The notes under the pieces: generated by a model
What the model was told of the DNA's origin: nothing
What the model saw: the letters and a program-made list of their open reading frames with translations, nothing else
Databases searched by the model: none
NCBI GenBank assembly: GCA_905221605.1
Contig: CAJNDS010000358.1
Location: forward strand, 110,001-172,500
Direction of reading: 5' to 3'
DNA: 62,500 bases
Origin: Symbiodinium natans
Lineage: Eukaryota; Sar; Dinophyceae; Suessiales; Symbiodiniaceae
Shown: one piece after another, positions 21,714 to 33,400 of the stretch
Layout of the letters: each line of letters opens with the position of its first letter
Numbering within the stretch: the stretch's first letter is position 1
Position numbers and translations under genes: made by a program

Positions 21714-24087
21714 ATGGGCGCCAACAAAGTGGCCGCGGCCCTACTTCGCCAAATTTTTGGGTTTTACAGTAACCTCCAAAGAAGTTGGAACAGCCAAAGG
21801 GGGCCCTGGGTTTGGGTCTTACAGTAAACTCCAAAAGAAGTTGGAGCATCCTCATCCCCATACCCCAAAAGGCATCCCACAGTGAATCCCAAAGCTTGGA
21901 GGTTCCTGGGTGCTTTTCGCCCCAATTACAAGTGGGCTTTGTAAGTACAGTTTTAATTGGGGTTCTAAAGTAGCTGATAAGTACAGTTATCCTTGGGGTT
22001 ATCAAGCACCCTGAACCTCCAAGAGGGGGCTTTGGGTTTGGGTTTTCCCTTATATAGTCCCTATATACCTAAGTAGCCCCCAAATTAACCCCCCAAATAA
22101 CCCTTATAAGGGTCTCCTTTAGTGCTTCGGGGCTTGGGGTTTTGCATGGTGGCGATGTTGGCTTGCCGCGCCGTGCCATTCTGAGGTGCAGAAGTCCAAG
22201 GAGGCCAAGATGAAGGCCGCCATGGCCGGCGGAAAGTCCCGCAAGAAGAAGTGGGCCAAGGGCAAGGCGCGGTCTCAAAGCTGGGAGGAGGAGGTTGGTG
22301 CCTGAGTGCAAAGCTGTGTGGTGTCAGGTCAAGGAGAAGCTGGCCAACCTCGTCATGTTCGACAAGGTGCGCGGGAGCACAGGTCCTAGGCTGGCGGTGG
22401 CTCAGCGCCGTATGTATGCATCTGTCAGGCAACGTATGACAAGATGCTGAAGGAGATCCCGAAGGCCATGGCTCTTCTGCACCTGACATCGGGCTTGCAG
22501 GATCTTGTAGAGTCCGAACTTGCCAGGCCAAGCTGATCACTCCGTCCGTTGTCAGCGAGAGGCTGAAGGTGAACGGCTCCGTTGCCCGAGTTGCCATCCG
22601 ACACTTGGAGGTGCGGCTTGGGTCGATGTTGAAGCTGCTGCTGACACCCCTGTTGCTGTGTCAACCTTCGCTTGCAATGGGGATGTTCCCCCGTATACTA
22701 ACAGTCTGTCATCGGGATTCTAATTTGGGGGTACTATGATCCCTGTTAAGGGCTGGGGAGTATAAGGGGGGAACATCCCAAGTTTGCAATGTGGGGGCTT
22801 ACGAAAATAAGGGGCCCGTTTGTGCTTCTTGCGTGCAGGAGAAGGGGATGATTGCTCATGTCGGAGAGAAGCTTCTTGGCGTGCACGTTTAGGGTTTAGG
22901 GTTTAGGGTTTAGGATTTAGGGTTTAGGGTTTGGGGTTTAGGGTTTAGGGTGCCTACGCATGGCAATAGGCACATACCTGGTCTGGCACTAAAGAGAAGA
23001 TCTAGAATCGCAAAACCCAATACCTCGGGATGTCCCCCCTTATGCTAACAGTCCTTAATAGGGATTATAGTACCCCCTATAAGCAAAAGGGGGAAAATCC
23101 CAACCAATACTCCTCTTAACACAACTTATGAATTCGTAAGCCCTGAAACCTCTTCCTTGTTACTTTGTGCTTAAGAACAAACCCCAAAATACTCCAAAGA
23201 TTGCCCTTACGAGGAAGTCTTTCCTTCTGTTTTAAGGGGGTTTCTTAAGCAAGTAGTAGCTCAAGAAGAGGGTTTTGGGGGCTCAGTCGGGGACGTCGCT
23301 GCAGGTCGAGCAAGCAGATGATCTACACCCGCAAGATCGGCGGCGGGGAGGAGCTGTATACCCTAAGCCCCAGGTTTCTTAAGCAAATAGTAGATGCTCC
23401 ATCATACCTTGGACCCCAGCTAGTGATCCATTCCTCATGCGGTCCAACCGGTAGAGTGACTTTCCCACAAGTTAAGGGCAAACTAAACCCTAAACCCCAA
23501 GCCCCGAACCCCAAACCCTCAACCCTAAACCCCAAACCCTAAACCCCAAACCCTAAACCCCAAACCCCAAACCCTCTCGAAGCTGGCCGGATCCGAAGTA
23601 TGGGCCTGCAGTTTGGCAGATTGTCCCGTGTTTGTGGTGGGAACTCTCAGGGCACTTCTTCTTAGTAGCTGAGTGAGCACACTTTTTAGGGTTTAGGGTT
23701 TAGGGTCTAGGGTTCAGGGTTTAGGGTTAATCCCCTATAGAGCTGAAAGTGTACACTTCTTTGAGGCTTACGAACTCAGCAACTAAGTCGTTTTTTGGAC
23801 CCAAGTGTTGGGATGTTCCCCCTTTTACTAAGAGTGCTTAGTAGGGATCGTGGTACCCCTCTATGAGAATCCCTATGAAGGACTGTGAGTTTCAGGGGGA
23901 ACATACCAACCCTAAGCCCTAAGCCCTAAACCCTAAACCCTAAACCCTAAACCCTAAACCCTACACCCTAAACCCTAAACCCTTTACCCTAAACCCTAAA
24001 CCCTGACCCCTTAACCCTAAACCCCAAACCCCAAACCCCAAACCCTAAACCCTAAACCCTAAGCCCACCTGGCCCATGCAGGACTGA
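21714..24087 (+). CDS. RPS25: 40S ribosomal protein eS25, tandem copy 1 (8 exons)
   Basis: Component of the small ribosomal subunit. Exons: 21714-21731, 22186-22266, 22328-22366, 22429-22464, 22527-22610, 22839-22870, 23305-23350, 24082-24087; they sum to 342 nt, an open frame of 113 codons plus TGA. The product begins MGANKV, has the lysine-rich N-terminus with KSRKKKWAKGK, then [54 protein letters not shown] and QMIYTRKIGGGED. This follows the eS25 winged-helix order (LVLFDK, ITPAVVSERL and IYTR in animal eS25). Slightly short (human 125 aa), mainly at the N-terminus. Donors are GC, GC, GT, GC, GT, GC and GA; every acceptor is AG followed by G. The terminal exon codes only Asp-stop and recurs in all three copies, which supports it. 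Intron 1 holds nested short palindromic elements; intron 5 holds a 105-bp element with target-site duplication. Identity is firm; individual junctions follow from homology and frame, not from RNA. Confidence 0.93.
22679..22783 (+). mobile_element. Family B inverted-repeat element with 7-bp target duplication
   Basis: Begins GGGGATGTTCCCCCGTATAC, ends GGGGGGAACATCCCAAGT. TTGCAAT occurs immediately on both sides (22672-22678 and 22784-22790), a textbook target-site duplication. Lies in intron 5 of eS25 copy 1; the matching intron of copy 2 (26046-26118) is 73 bp and has no such element. Confidence 0.88.
23030..23105 (+). mobile_element. Family B element, degraded
   Basis: CGGGATGTCCCCCCTTATGC, CTAACAGTCCTTAATAGGGA and a right end GGGGGAAAATCCCAA. 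In intron 6 of eS25 copy 1. A further member, 23818-23910, lies in intron 7 of the same gene and runs straight into CCCTAAG repeats. Confidence 0.7.
23668..23790 (+). mobile_element. Family C element with TTTAGGG inserted inside
   Basis: TTAGTAGCTGAGTGAGCACAC at the left and GAACTCAGCAACTAAG at the right match family C, but the inner palindrome is interrupted at about 23688-23730 by TTTAGGG repeats. Lies in intron 7 of eS25 copy 1. Confidence 0.75.
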
Positions 24088-24242
24088 GGAGTTGGGTTTG
24101 GAGACCACGCGCGTGCCGAGCAGAAAGCACGAGAGGGTTCTTGGGGCTAGGAGTTTGAGTCTTGCGTAATACCCTGAACCCTGAAACCGAACCCTCAATC
24201 CTAAACCCTGGTCCCCAAGCCCTAAACCCGAGTGAGTTAGGC

Positions 24243-24442
24243 TTTACAGTAAGCCTCAAAAAGTTGAAACATCCTTATCCTCATACCCCAAATGGTGTAC
24301 TAACTGGAATCTCATCCTTAAAGCGTGTTCCAACTTTCTGGAGTTATAACTGTACTTATAACCATATTAGGGCACTTAAGGGGCTTATAAGTGGGTTAGA
24401 AGTACACTCATAACTGGTTACTAAGTACCCGGAACCTCCAAG
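24243..24442. mobile_element. Family D+E composite element
   Basis: D part: TTTACAGTAAGCCTC ... GTTGAAACATCC ... GTGTTCCAACTTTCTGGAGT. E part: TATAACTGTACTTATAACC, AGGGCACTTAAGGGGCTTAT, ending ACCTCCAAGTAG. The same D-then-E order occurs at 21757-22022 in eS25 copy 1, intron 1. D alone occurs at 5306-5440; E alone at about 301-420 and 54585-54690. Two halves of one mobile unit, or two elements that travel together. Confidence 0.7.
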
Positions 24443-24978
24443 TAGACCCCAAAAACCCTAAACCCCTAAAAGCCCGAACCCCCAAAACCGCAAGACCCTC
24501 AACACCCTCCTAAACACCAGCCCTGCAGGGCCCGAGCTTGAGAGTCAGAGCCCCTGAAGCCCTGGTTCTTGCCCTCCCAAAAACCCCTAAGGGTTTAGGG
24601 TTTAGGGTTTAGGGTTCAGGGTGTCGGGTTTAGGGTTTGACCCTGGGTGCGTGAAGTGGGTCTGGTTCTGCCCGGCGCGCGCCCCTTCAGAACCCTGTAA
24701 AGAAGGCAAGGGACCACATTGAGGGACCATAGAGAGCTGGTCCTAGGTCCTTAAAGGAGAGCCATGGGCTCGGGTCAAACTCCCCCCCTCAGAACCCGAG
24801 AGGCTTCCGGTTCGGGCGCCCTAAGCCCCAGACTCCAACTCTCCGCAGCCCCGAAACCCTAAATCCCAAATTCCCAAACCCTAAACCCTAAACCCTAAAC
24901 CCTAAACCCTAAACCCTAAACCCTAAACCCTAAACCCTAAACCCTAAACCCAAAAGAGCATAATATCTTTTTAGAACT

Positions 24979-24979
<1 letters not shown>

Positions 24980-25017
<38 letters not shown>
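24980..25017. repeat. Poly-C tract, about 38 bp
   Basis: Uninterrupted cytosines between CCCTAAA arrays, between eS25 copies 1 and 2. Other C tracts: 13000-13016, 36160-36182, 36511-36527, 36541-36569, 60038-60084. Confidence 0.9.
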
Positions 25018-25019
<2 letters not shown>

Positions 25020-25295
25020 CATATGAGAGATTGAAGCCCTCAGCCCTGTAAGCCCCGCCTGAGTTCATAAAGCCCCGTAAGCCCTGTGTAAACCATGTCA
25101 GCTTTGTCTTAAACCCTAAACCCCAAACCCTAAACCCTAAACCCTAAACCCTAAACCCTAAACCCCAAAACCCTAAACCCCAAAACCCTAAACCCTAAAC
25201 CCTAAACCCTCGCGGCTTGGCAGCCCGGGTTTGGGCTCGGCAGCACTGGCGAAGAACTTGGTGGGGCGGCCTCTGTTCCCCGGAAAGCCGCGAGA

Positions 25296-26749
25296 ATGGG
25301 CGCGAACAAAGTGGCCGGGTCTCCCAGGGGGGTTGAGGTGTGGAGTTAAGGGGCTGGGGGTTAGGGGGTTTAGGGTTTAGGGTTTGGGGTTTAGGGTTTA
25401 GGGTTTGAAGTTAGGAGTCTAGGGCTTGGAGTTTAGAGTTTAGGGTCAAGGATTTCAGGCTGAGGGCTTAGGATGCAGGGTTTAGGGTTGACTGTCAGAG
25501 TCAGATTTGACAGGTTTTGGCGTTTAGGGTGCAGCTGAGCCGCGTGCTTTGTTGTTTCGCATCCTCCTGCATTCCTGCGTCTTAGGTGCAGAAGTCCAAG
25601 GAGGCCAAGATGAAGGCCGCCATGGCCGGCGGAAAGTCCCGCAAGAAGAAGTGGGCCAAGGGCAAGGCGCGGTCTCAAAGGTGGGAGGTGGGAGGAGGTT
25701 GCGGCCTGAGTGCAAAGCCGTGTGGTGTCAGGTCAAGGAGAAGCTGGCCAACCTCGTCATGTTCGACAAGGTGCGCGGGAGCACAGGTCCTAGGCCGGCG
25801 GTGGCGCAGCGCTGCATGCATCTGTCAGGCAACGTATGACAAGATGCTGAAGGAGATCCCGAAGGCCATGGCTCTTCAGCACCTGACATCGAAGAACAGG
25901 AAGAGCAAGCACTGATGAAGATGGCAGGCTGGCAGAATCTTGTAGATGCCGAACTTGTGAGGCCAAGCTGATCACTCCGTCCGTCGTCAGCGAGAGGCTG
26001 AAGGTGAACGGCTCTGTTGCCCGAGTCGCCATCCGACACTTGGAGGTGCGGCTCGGGTCGATATTGGAACTGAAAGGTCGTTTGTGCTGTCAATGCCTTT
26101 AGGACTGCCTGTTTGCAGGAGAAGGGGATGATTGCTCATGTCGGCGAGAAGCATCTCGGTATGCACACACGTTCTTCTTAAGCAGCACCAGGGACCCCAA
26201 ATACGTCATAATTATGGAATCTGCCTTAGCTACGTAGGAGTCCCTCTACCCTAGGGGTCCATGTACCTAATTCTGGAGTTCTTGGGCCCTACAGTACCTC
26301 CTATATAGGGACTAAAGAGCCCAAGTAGAGGATAATGAGGTACATGGACCCTTAAGGGTTTAGGGTTTAGGGTTTAGGGTTTAGGGTTTAGGGTTTAGGG
26401 ATTCAGGCCCATTCTTTACTGAAGCGGTATAGGGCTCTCTGGGGATGTGCAGGTCGAGCAAGCAGATGATCTACACTCGTAAGATCGGCGGAGGGGAGGA
26501 GCCACTTGTAACGAGTCTGGCGGTCATTTGAGGGTTAAGCCGAAACCCTGAACCCTAAACCCGAAACCCTAAACCCGAAGCCCTAAACCCGAAACCCTAA
26601 TCCCTAACCCTAAGCCCTAAAGCGCCTAAACCCTAAACCCTAAACCCTAAACCCTAACCCTAAACCCTAAACCCTAAACCCTAAACCCTAAACCCGAACC
26701 CCTAAACTCGAAACCCTAGCCGACAACCCCACACCCCCTGCAGGACTGA
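25296..26749 (+). CDS. RPS25: 40S ribosomal protein eS25, tandem copy 2 (8 exons)
   Basis: Exons: 25296-25313, 25586-25666, 25732-25770, 25829-25864, 25962-26045, 26119-26150, 26453-26498, 26744-26749; total 342 nt, same frame and same predicted protein as copy 1. It is the most compact copy, with introns of 58 to 302 nt. Introns 2, 3, 4 and 5 are recognisably alignable with copy 1 (shared words such as GTGCGCGGGAGCACAGGTCC after the third exon), so copies 1 and 2 arose by a fairly recent segmental duplication that kept the introns. It lacks the element present in intron 5 of copy 1. Reading straight through exon 7 reaches a TGA at 26529, but the shared GAC-TGA mini-exon at 26744 fits all three copies better. 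Tandem arrays of highly expressed genes are common in dinoflagellates. Confidence 0.93.
26188..26352. mobile_element. Family I inverted-repeat element
   Basis: GGGTCCATGTACCTAATTCT at the centre pairs with GGTACATGGACCCTTAAGGG at the right. Related sequence at 32818-32962 and 55546-55655 (GGGCCCATGTAATTACC, GTATGGGCCCTTA). The 26 kb copy sits in intron 6 of eS25 copy 2 and abuts a TTTAGGG array. Confidence 0.6.
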
Positions 26750-26899
26750 GAGCTGCCCCTGGAGACGGCGAGCGCCTGCCGAGCAGAAAATGCGAGAGTG
26801 AGCGGCGTGCTTTCGGGGGGATTGGGAGCTCGGCAGTACCCCTAAACCCTACACTCTACAGCCTAAACCCTAAGCCCTAAACCCGAAACCCTAAACCCT

Positions 26900-27350
26900 A
26901 AACCCTAAAACCCCAAAACCCTAAACCCCAAAACCCTAAACCCTAAAACCCTAAACCTAAACCATAAAACCCCTAAAACCCCTAAAACCCCTAAAACCCC
27001 TAAAACCCCTAAACCCTAACCCCTAAAACCCCTAAAACCCCTAAAACCCCTAAACCCCTAAAACCCCTAAAACCCCTAAAACCCCTAAAACCCCTAAAGC
27101 CCCTAAAGCCCCTAAAACCCCTAAAACCCCTAAAACCCCTAAAACCCCTAAAACCCCTAAAACCCCTAAAACCCCTAAAACCCCTAAAACCCCTAAAACC
27201 CCTAGAACTCTAAAACCCCTAAACCCCTAAACCCCTAAACCCCTAAACCCCTAAACCCCTAAACCCCTAAACCCTAAACCCTAAACCCTAAACCCTAAAC
27301 CCTAAACCCGAAACCCGAAACCCTAAACCCTAAACCCTGAACCCTAAACC
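26900..27350. repeat. CCCCTAAAA and CCCCTAAA arrays
   Basis: Between eS25 copies 2 and 3. CCCTAAAA, then about 25 CCCCTAAAA nonamers (26965-27205), then CCCCTAAA (27215-27275), then CCCTAAA. A graded change from one unit type to the next within a single array. 27471-27575 (TTTAGGG) follows the first exon of copy 3. Confidence 0.85.
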
Positions 27351-27439
27351 CTCGGAGCCCCTCAACACACCGGCGCCGCCTCCGGCAGAGCCACGGCTCC
27401 GGCTCGACGTCAGCCTCCCCTCCCCCCCCGGTGCGAAGG

Positions 27440-30400
27440 ATGGGGGCGAACAAGGTGGCCGGAGGCCAAGGGTTTAGGGTTTAGGGTTTAGGGTTTAGGG
27501 TTTAGGGTTTAGGGTTTAGGGTTTAGGGTTTAGGGTTTAGGGTTTAGGGTTTAGGGTTTAGGGTTTAGGGTTTAGGGTGCAGCTCAGCCGGCTTCAGGCC
27601 ACGTTTTCGACTTTCTTAGGGTTTTAGCTTCTTGCATTTTTCTCAGGGTTTTGGTGGTTTGCTTTTAGGGTTTAAACCCTAAACCCTAAACCCTAAACCC
27701 GAAACCCTAGGAAGCCCTAAACCTCTTCGTTTTTTTTTTTTTTTTTTGGGGGGGGGGGGGGGGGGGCTTCAGGGGTGCATGCTTGGGACTTGGGACATTT
27801 TCTTGTTGTTGGGTTCCTCCCATGGCCTTATTGCGGGGCTTGTTGAAAACGAACACCCCTGCTACCAGTGGGACCTCTACCGAGTTCACAAGGGTTTAGG
27901 GTTTTAGGGTTTAGGGTTTTAGGGTTTAGGGTTTTAGGGTTTTAGGGTTTAGGGTTGAGAGTTTGGGGTTTATGAAGGGGTACAAGGAGGGACTCCCTAG
28001 AAGGGGCCCATGAGCTTGTTATACAACCCCCATGTTTACCTTATAAAGTCCTTATATACCTAAGTAGCCCCTAACTAAGCCCTAAAGAACCCCTAAGGCG
28101 TCCCTTGGGTGAGCCTCGAGCTCTGCTTTGGCCTCCCCTCCTGCTTTCGCACCCCAAACCCCAAACCCCAAACCCCAAACCCCAAACCCCAAACCCCAAA
28201 CCCCAAACCCCAAACCCCAAACCCCAAACCCCAAACCCCAAACCCTAAACCCTAAACCCTAAACCCTAAACCGAGGTCCAGAAGTCCAAGGAGGCCAAGA
28301 TGAAGGCCGCCATGGCCGGCGGCAAGTCCCGCAAGAAGTCGCTCGACCATTAGCCCTAAACCCTAAACCCTAAACCCGAAACCCTAAACCCTAAACCCTA
28401 AACCCTAAACCCGAAAACCCTAAACCCTAAACCCTAAACCCTAAACCCTAAACTCTACGCCCTCAACCCGAAGCCCTAAGCCTTAAGCCCCGAACTTAGC
28501 ATTTGCTGAAGAACCTCCCCGCAAACTAGAAGATAACAATCCCTATATTCCTCTTATATATGGACATATACATATATGTATATATATATATATACATATA
28601 TGTATATATATGTATATATATATATATATATTTACACATGTATATCGATGTTTTTTTTTGCGGGTTTCTGAAGCAAATAGTAGGAACCCTGACATGCCTA
28701 AACGCTGAGCCAACTCTAGTTTAGGGTTTAGGGTTGAGGTCGCATCTGTCCTCGGGACGTTTCAAGCTAGCAGTGTCTGCAGTTTAGGGTTGAGGGTTTA
28801 GGGTTTAGGGTTTAGGGTTTAGGATTTAGGGTTTAGGGTTTCGGGTTTAGGGTTTGACCTTCTGCAAGCCCTAGACCAAGCCCCTGAACTTGAAATCCCA
28901 AGCTCGAGATCGTTCATGCAAGTCCGGCTTTTTTGAGCTGCAAGAAAATACTGTCAGGGGTTTAGGGGTTTAGGGGTTTAGGGTTTAGGGTTAGAACCCC
29001 CCCCCGCCAAAAAAAGATGTATATATATATATATATGTATATATTCTGCCTTATATACTGCCACACCCGGCGGTGGACAAAGAGCCGCGAAAACCTAAGT
29101 CCTGAACCCTACATTCCTGGAAGACCCTAAGAGAAAGAGCCCTGAACAAAGAAAAACCCTAAACCCTAAACCCTAAACCCTAAACCCTAAACCCTGAACC
29201 CCTGACCCCTGAACCCTGAACCCTGAACCCTGAACCTAAACCCTAAACCCTAAACCCTAAACCCTAAACCCTAAACCCATTGACCCCCAAATGCTTTTGG
29301 ACAAGCCAAGGAAGTGGGCCAAGGGCAAGGCCGATTGTCTCAGGGCAATCTATGGTTTCCCCAAAGGAAGAGTGAAAGGGGAGTATAGAAATTTTGCGGG
29401 TTTTCGGGTTTGAGGGTATCAGAAGCAGCTTTGGCCCAGGGTTTCGGGTTTAGTAAGGGGGGTGAAAGTTCGGGCTCAAAGGCTTCAGGGTTCAGGATGT
29501 AGGGTTGAGGGGTCTGCTCAGCGGATCCAAACTTCATCCCTAAGTTTGCACCCTAAACCCTAAACCCTAAACCCTAAACCCTAAACCCTAAACCCTAAAC
29601 CCTAAACCCTAAACCCTAAACCCTGAACCCGAAACCCTAAACCCTAAACCCTAAGCACTTAAACTCCAAACTCAGGCATGGCTGGTGGGGGGGCTTCGCC
29701 CCGCCCCCACCAGCCGAACCGCCTGACGTATGTCTGTTTAGGGCATCCCACCTACGAAGCACTTGCCATGTGGCAAAACACTGTCGCACTGCAACGACTC
29801 AGCCGCGCCACCGCTAAGCATAGGGGCAGCTTGGCCTAACCCCTGAACCCTGAACCCTAAACCCTACACCCTAAACCCTACACCCTAGGCTCCCCCTCAA
29901 TTTTCGAAACCATTATCGCTGAATCATGTTCCCAAACCATATACGTATATGACTTACGTAGCCCAAAATCATATTCCTAGATCATATACACATATGATTT
30001 AGCGAATAGGGTTTAGCGAATGTGGCTTATCAATATGATTTCGGAGTATGAAATTGGCGCGAAACCATTTTCGTATATTGTTTAGGAATATGATTTCGGA
30101 ATCTGGTTTAGCGAATATGGTTTAGGAATATGATTTAGCGAACATTTTATTTCGGAATGTGAGTTAGGCATTCATGGGGGGTGCCCCAGGATCTGGCGAA
30201 ACGGGGTCGATTTGTAATGCAGTTATGAACAGACTTTTCATGACAGAAATGGCCCCCTGATTTTTCAGACTTGGGGTTCTCCCAAATCATATTCCTAAAT
30301 CGTATTCGTAGATGATTCAGCGGCTAAACTAGAAACGTATATGATTTTGGAGTATGATTTAGCGAATATGGTTTAGGAAAATGATTTAGCAAATATGATT

Positions 30401-33400
30401 TCGGAATCTGATTTAGGCGGTCATGGGGAGCAAGCACCCCAGGATTTGGCCCCTGATTCTTCAGATTTAGGGCTCTCCCAAATTGTATTCCTAAATCATA
30501 TTCGTACATGATTTAGCGCCTAAAACATATACGTATAAAATTTACGAATAGCATGTAGCGAAAATGGCTTAGCAGTATGATTTAGCGAATATGATTAGGA
30601 ACATGGTTAAGGAATATGATTTAGGCGCCCATGGGGGGTGCCCTAGGATTTGGCGAAAGGGAGTCGAGTTGTACTGAAATTATGAACAGGTTTTAATGAC
30701 AGAAATGAACCACTGATTTTTCAGATTGAGGGCTCTCCCAAATCATATTCCTAAATCGTATTCGTGTATGATTCAGCGCCGAAACAGTATGCGATTTTGA
30801 TTTAGGGGCCCATGAGAGGTACCCCAGGATTTGGTGAAAAGGCATCGAGTTGGAATGATATCATGAACAGATTTCAATGACAGAAATGACTCCCTGATTT
30901 TTCAGATTTGGGGCTCTCCCAAATCATACTCCCAAATCACCAAATCATACTCAGTAACCATCCTCGAGAGAACGATGCACTTGTAGCCGCATCCAACTCA
31001 AAGCTCCAGCTAGCCCTGTGTTAGGGTTTAGGGTTTCGGGTTTAGGGTTTAGGGTTCAGGGTTTAGGGTTGAGGGTTGAGGGTTTAGTATTTAGGAATGA
31101 ACCACTGATTTTTCAGATTGAGGGCTCTCCCAAATCATATTCCTAAATCGTATTCGTGTATGATTCAGCGCCGAAACAGTATGCGATTTTGATTTAGGGG
31201 CCCATGAGAGGTACCCCAGGATTTGGTGAAAAGGCATCGAGTTGGAATGATATCATGAACAGATTTCAATGACAGAAATGACTCCCTGATTTTTCAGATT
31301 TGGGGCTCTCCCAAATCATACTCCCAAATCACCAAATCATACTCAGTAACCATCCTCGAGAGAACGATGCACTTGTAGCCGCATCCAACTCAAAGCTCCA
31401 GCTAGCCCTGTGTTAGGGTTTAGGGTTTCGGGTTTAGGGTTTAGGGTTCAGGGTTTAGGGTTGAGGGTTGAGGGTTTAGTATTTAGGAATGAACCCCTGA
31501 TTTTTCAGATTGAGGGCTCTCCCAAATCATATTCCTAAATCGTATTCGTGTATGATTCAGCGCCGAAACAGTATGCGATTTCGATTTAGGGGCCCATGAG
31601 AGGTACCCCAGGATTTGGTGAAAAGGCATCGAGTTGGAATGATATCATGAACAGATTTCAATGACAGAAATGACTCCCTGATTTTTCAGATTTGGGGCTC
31701 TCCCAAATCATACTCCCAAATCATATTCCCAAATCATACTCAGTAACCATCCTCGAGAGAACGATGCACTTGTAGCCGCATCCAACTCAAAGCTCCAGCT
31801 AGCCCTGTGTTAGGGTTTAGGGTTTCGGGTTTAGGGTTTAGGGTTCAGGGTTTAGGGTTGAGGGTTGAGGGTTTAGTATTTAGGGTTTAGGGCTTCAAGG
31901 TGTCTAGGAGGGTATAGGGGTTACGTTTGCCAGAAGTTTCAAGTGCTCCGGGGCACGCCCTGCAACGCCGCTTGGGGAGGTCAAGGAGAAGCTCGCGAAC
32001 CTGGTCATGTTCGACAAGGTTCTGGGGTTTCGGGGTTTAGGGTTTAGGGCTTTACAGGGCATTCGCAGGGCCAGCAGGGCTTAGTTTGTTTGTGTGTTCA
32101 GGCAGTCGTTCCGGCTCTGGGGCTTTGTCGCGGCGTTATGACAGGGTTATGACAGGGTTTAGAGTTTTGGGTTAAGGGTTAAGGGTTTAGGGTTTAGAGT
32201 TTGCGTAGGGCGTCGTAGAATGTTGAATTTAGCAGCATCATATTGTTTTGAGCTGGGTAGGGTTCAGGTTTTGGGGTTGAAGGCTCGGAAGCCCTGACTG
32301 GGTACCCTTTATTGGAATTTCTTCCCTTACTCTATCCCGAACCCCTCACCCCTAAACCCTAAACCCTAGACACTAAACCCGTAACCCTAAACCCTAAACC
32401 CGTAACCCGTAACCCGTAAACCCCAAACCCTGAACCTTAAACCCTCAACCCTATCATAGCGGCCTGGCGAGAAATCCCTTATTGGAAGCCCCGGGCTCCC
32501 AAGGGAACCCTAAACCCTAAACCCTAAACCCTAAACCCTAAACCCTAAACCCTAAACCCTAAACCCTAAACCCTAAACCCTAAACCCTAAACCCTAAACC
32601 CTAAACCCTAAACCCTAAACCCTAAACCCTAAACCCTAAACCCTAAAACCCTAAACCCTAAACCCTAAACCCTAAACCCTAAACCCTTAACCCTGAACCC
32701 TAAACCCTGAACCCTAAACCCTAAACCCTAATCCCCAAACCCACAAGCCCCAGAGTCCTGAAGTCCAACTTGGCTTGGAGTTTGGGGTTTAGGGTTTAGG
32801 GTTTTAGGGTGCGGGGTAGTTACATGGCCCCTTGGTATGGGCCCTTAACAGGGTGCCCCTATGTATCCCTTATGTACCCCATACAAAACGCAAGGGCCCA
32901 TACTTCAGCACCCTTTAAAGGAGGTGAGGGACCATATTAAGGGCCCATGTAATTACCCTCCAGAGGCGGTTTAGGGTTAGGGTTTAGGGTTAGCTTGGTG
33001 AGCTGCCACGCAGGCCACCTACGACAAGATGCTGAAGGAGATTCCCAAGGCGGGCACGCGAACCCTCATTCGCAAAACCCTAAACCCTAAACCCTAACCC
33101 TAAACCCTAAACCCTAAACCCCAAACCCTAAGCCCTAAACCCTAAACCCTAAACCCGAAGCGCTAAACCCTAAACCCTAAACCCTAAACCCTAAACGAGC
33201 CCCGAAGCCCTAGGCCCCTACACTTTCGCGATTGCACCCTTGAGCCGAAGATCCACATACTGTGAATTTTTCTGATGCTGGAGGGGGAGTGAGTCGTTCA
33301 ACGACGTTCCCGTTTAGGGTTTAGGGTTTAGGGTTTAAGGTTTAAGGTTTAAGGTTTAGGGTTTCGGGTTTAGGGGTTAGGGTTTCGGGTTTGGGTAGGG

